DNA from: JACKII01 sp965202745
GTDB lineage: Bacteria > Pseudomonadota > Alphaproteobacteria > Bin95
Assembly: GCA_965202745.1 (NCBI GenBank)
Contig: CBDBCB010000009.1
Coordinates: 62,001-126,000, forward strand
Direction of reading: 5' to 3'
Length of the DNA stretch: 64,000 nt
Shown here: one piece after another, positions 63,926-64,000 of the stretch
Position numbering within the stretch: the first letter of the stretch is position 1
Layout: every line of letters begins with the position of its first letter
Position numbers and translations under genes: made by a program
Notes under the pieces: generated by a model
The model's input: only the letters and a program-made list of their open reading frames with translations
Told to the model about the DNA's origin: nothing
Databases searched by the model: none

Positions 63926-64000
63926 ATGCCAAACTGGCGGAGGCGGGATGCGATGGCCGATAAACTTGCCCTACTGGCCCAGCAAATTGCGGCGATTGAG
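63926..64000 (+). CDS. Start of a LexA-controlled gene, possibly imuA
   Basis: Only 25 codons are visible: ATG 63926, or ATG 63953 giving MADKLALLAQQIAAIE. A short helix ending in IAxIE is like the N-terminus of ImuA, which with ImuB and DnaE2 performs SOS mutagenesis in alphaproteobacteria. The LexA box directly upstream fits. Identification rests on few residues plus the regulatory site. Confidence 0.4.
   Translation, partial: MPNWRRRDAMADKLALLAQQIAAIE

Noticed and set aside
1..64000. Genetic code with UGA as Trp
   Set aside because: ctaD, ctaG, coxF, hemD and others end normally in TGA, and pseudogenes here also carry many TAG and some TAA codons.
1..64000. CRISPR array, tRNA or rRNA genes
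   Set aside because: No regularly spaced repeats and no recognisable tRNA or rRNA sequence seen in the gaps between genes.

Overview
The window looks like an alphaproteobacterial chromosome, probably Rhodospirillales or a relative. The grounds are a hemC / hemD-mitofilin / hemY cluster divergent from tsaD, an aa3 oxidase operon ctaC-ctaD-ctaB-coxF-ctaG-ctaE, an etfB-etfA-hbd block behind a PduO-type adenosyltransferase, and a GAAC-N7-GAAC LexA box. The core genes here are almost all intact: hemC, hemY, tsaD, gltX, gltA, tldD, ctaC-E, etfAB, hbd and liv. More than fifteen accessory genes are broken by nonsense codons, frameshifts, internal deletions or insertion sequences. This suggests a genome under relaxed selection with active IS elements.

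Layout. 1-5154: start of an acyl-CoA-dehydrogenase-like gene, then a plus-strand operon of a GLPVVPP-family protein, two cupins and a UGSC-family protein whose reading frame crosses an in-frame UGA (predicted selenocysteine). A decayed IS481 and a broken diheme cytochrome c follow. 5164-18208: thioesterase, haem genes, tsaD, a stop-interrupted comEC, gltX, gltA and ggt. 18414-31820: a decayed zone with small membrane proteins, a sulfotransferase, a truncated arylsulfotransferase, IS21, a flavoprotein pseudogene, a 2-hydroxyacid dehydrogenase, and a large CARDB/RTX surface-protein pseudogene hit by IS256 and an IS1595-type element carrying passenger ORFs. 31820-45300: MFS and metallophosphoesterase fragments, mntR, a broken Na+/H+ antiporter, maoC split by IS256, PEP-mutase-family and SDR enzymes, a broken adenylate cyclase, a deleted panB, a GFA protein, and a sulfotransferase cut by a third IS256.

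45426-49920: livK-livH-livMG-livF branched-chain amino acid ABC transporter with a perfect 20-bp hairpin between livK and livH. 49987-53275: broken desaturase, methyltransferase, tldD. 53532-58645: cytochrome c oxidase operon ending in a strong terminator. 58776-62279: hbd, etfA, etfB, adenosyltransferase and a small two-helix membrane protein with a homopolymer frameshift. 62284-63779: second broken flavoprotein. 63868-64000: LexA-box promoter and the start of an imuA-like gene.

The most notable item is the UGSC operon. The UGSC frame runs 174 codons with one TGA exactly at the U of U-G-S-C, followed by a hairpin at the position expected for a bacterial SECIS. I see no tRNA, rRNA or CRISPR array in the window.
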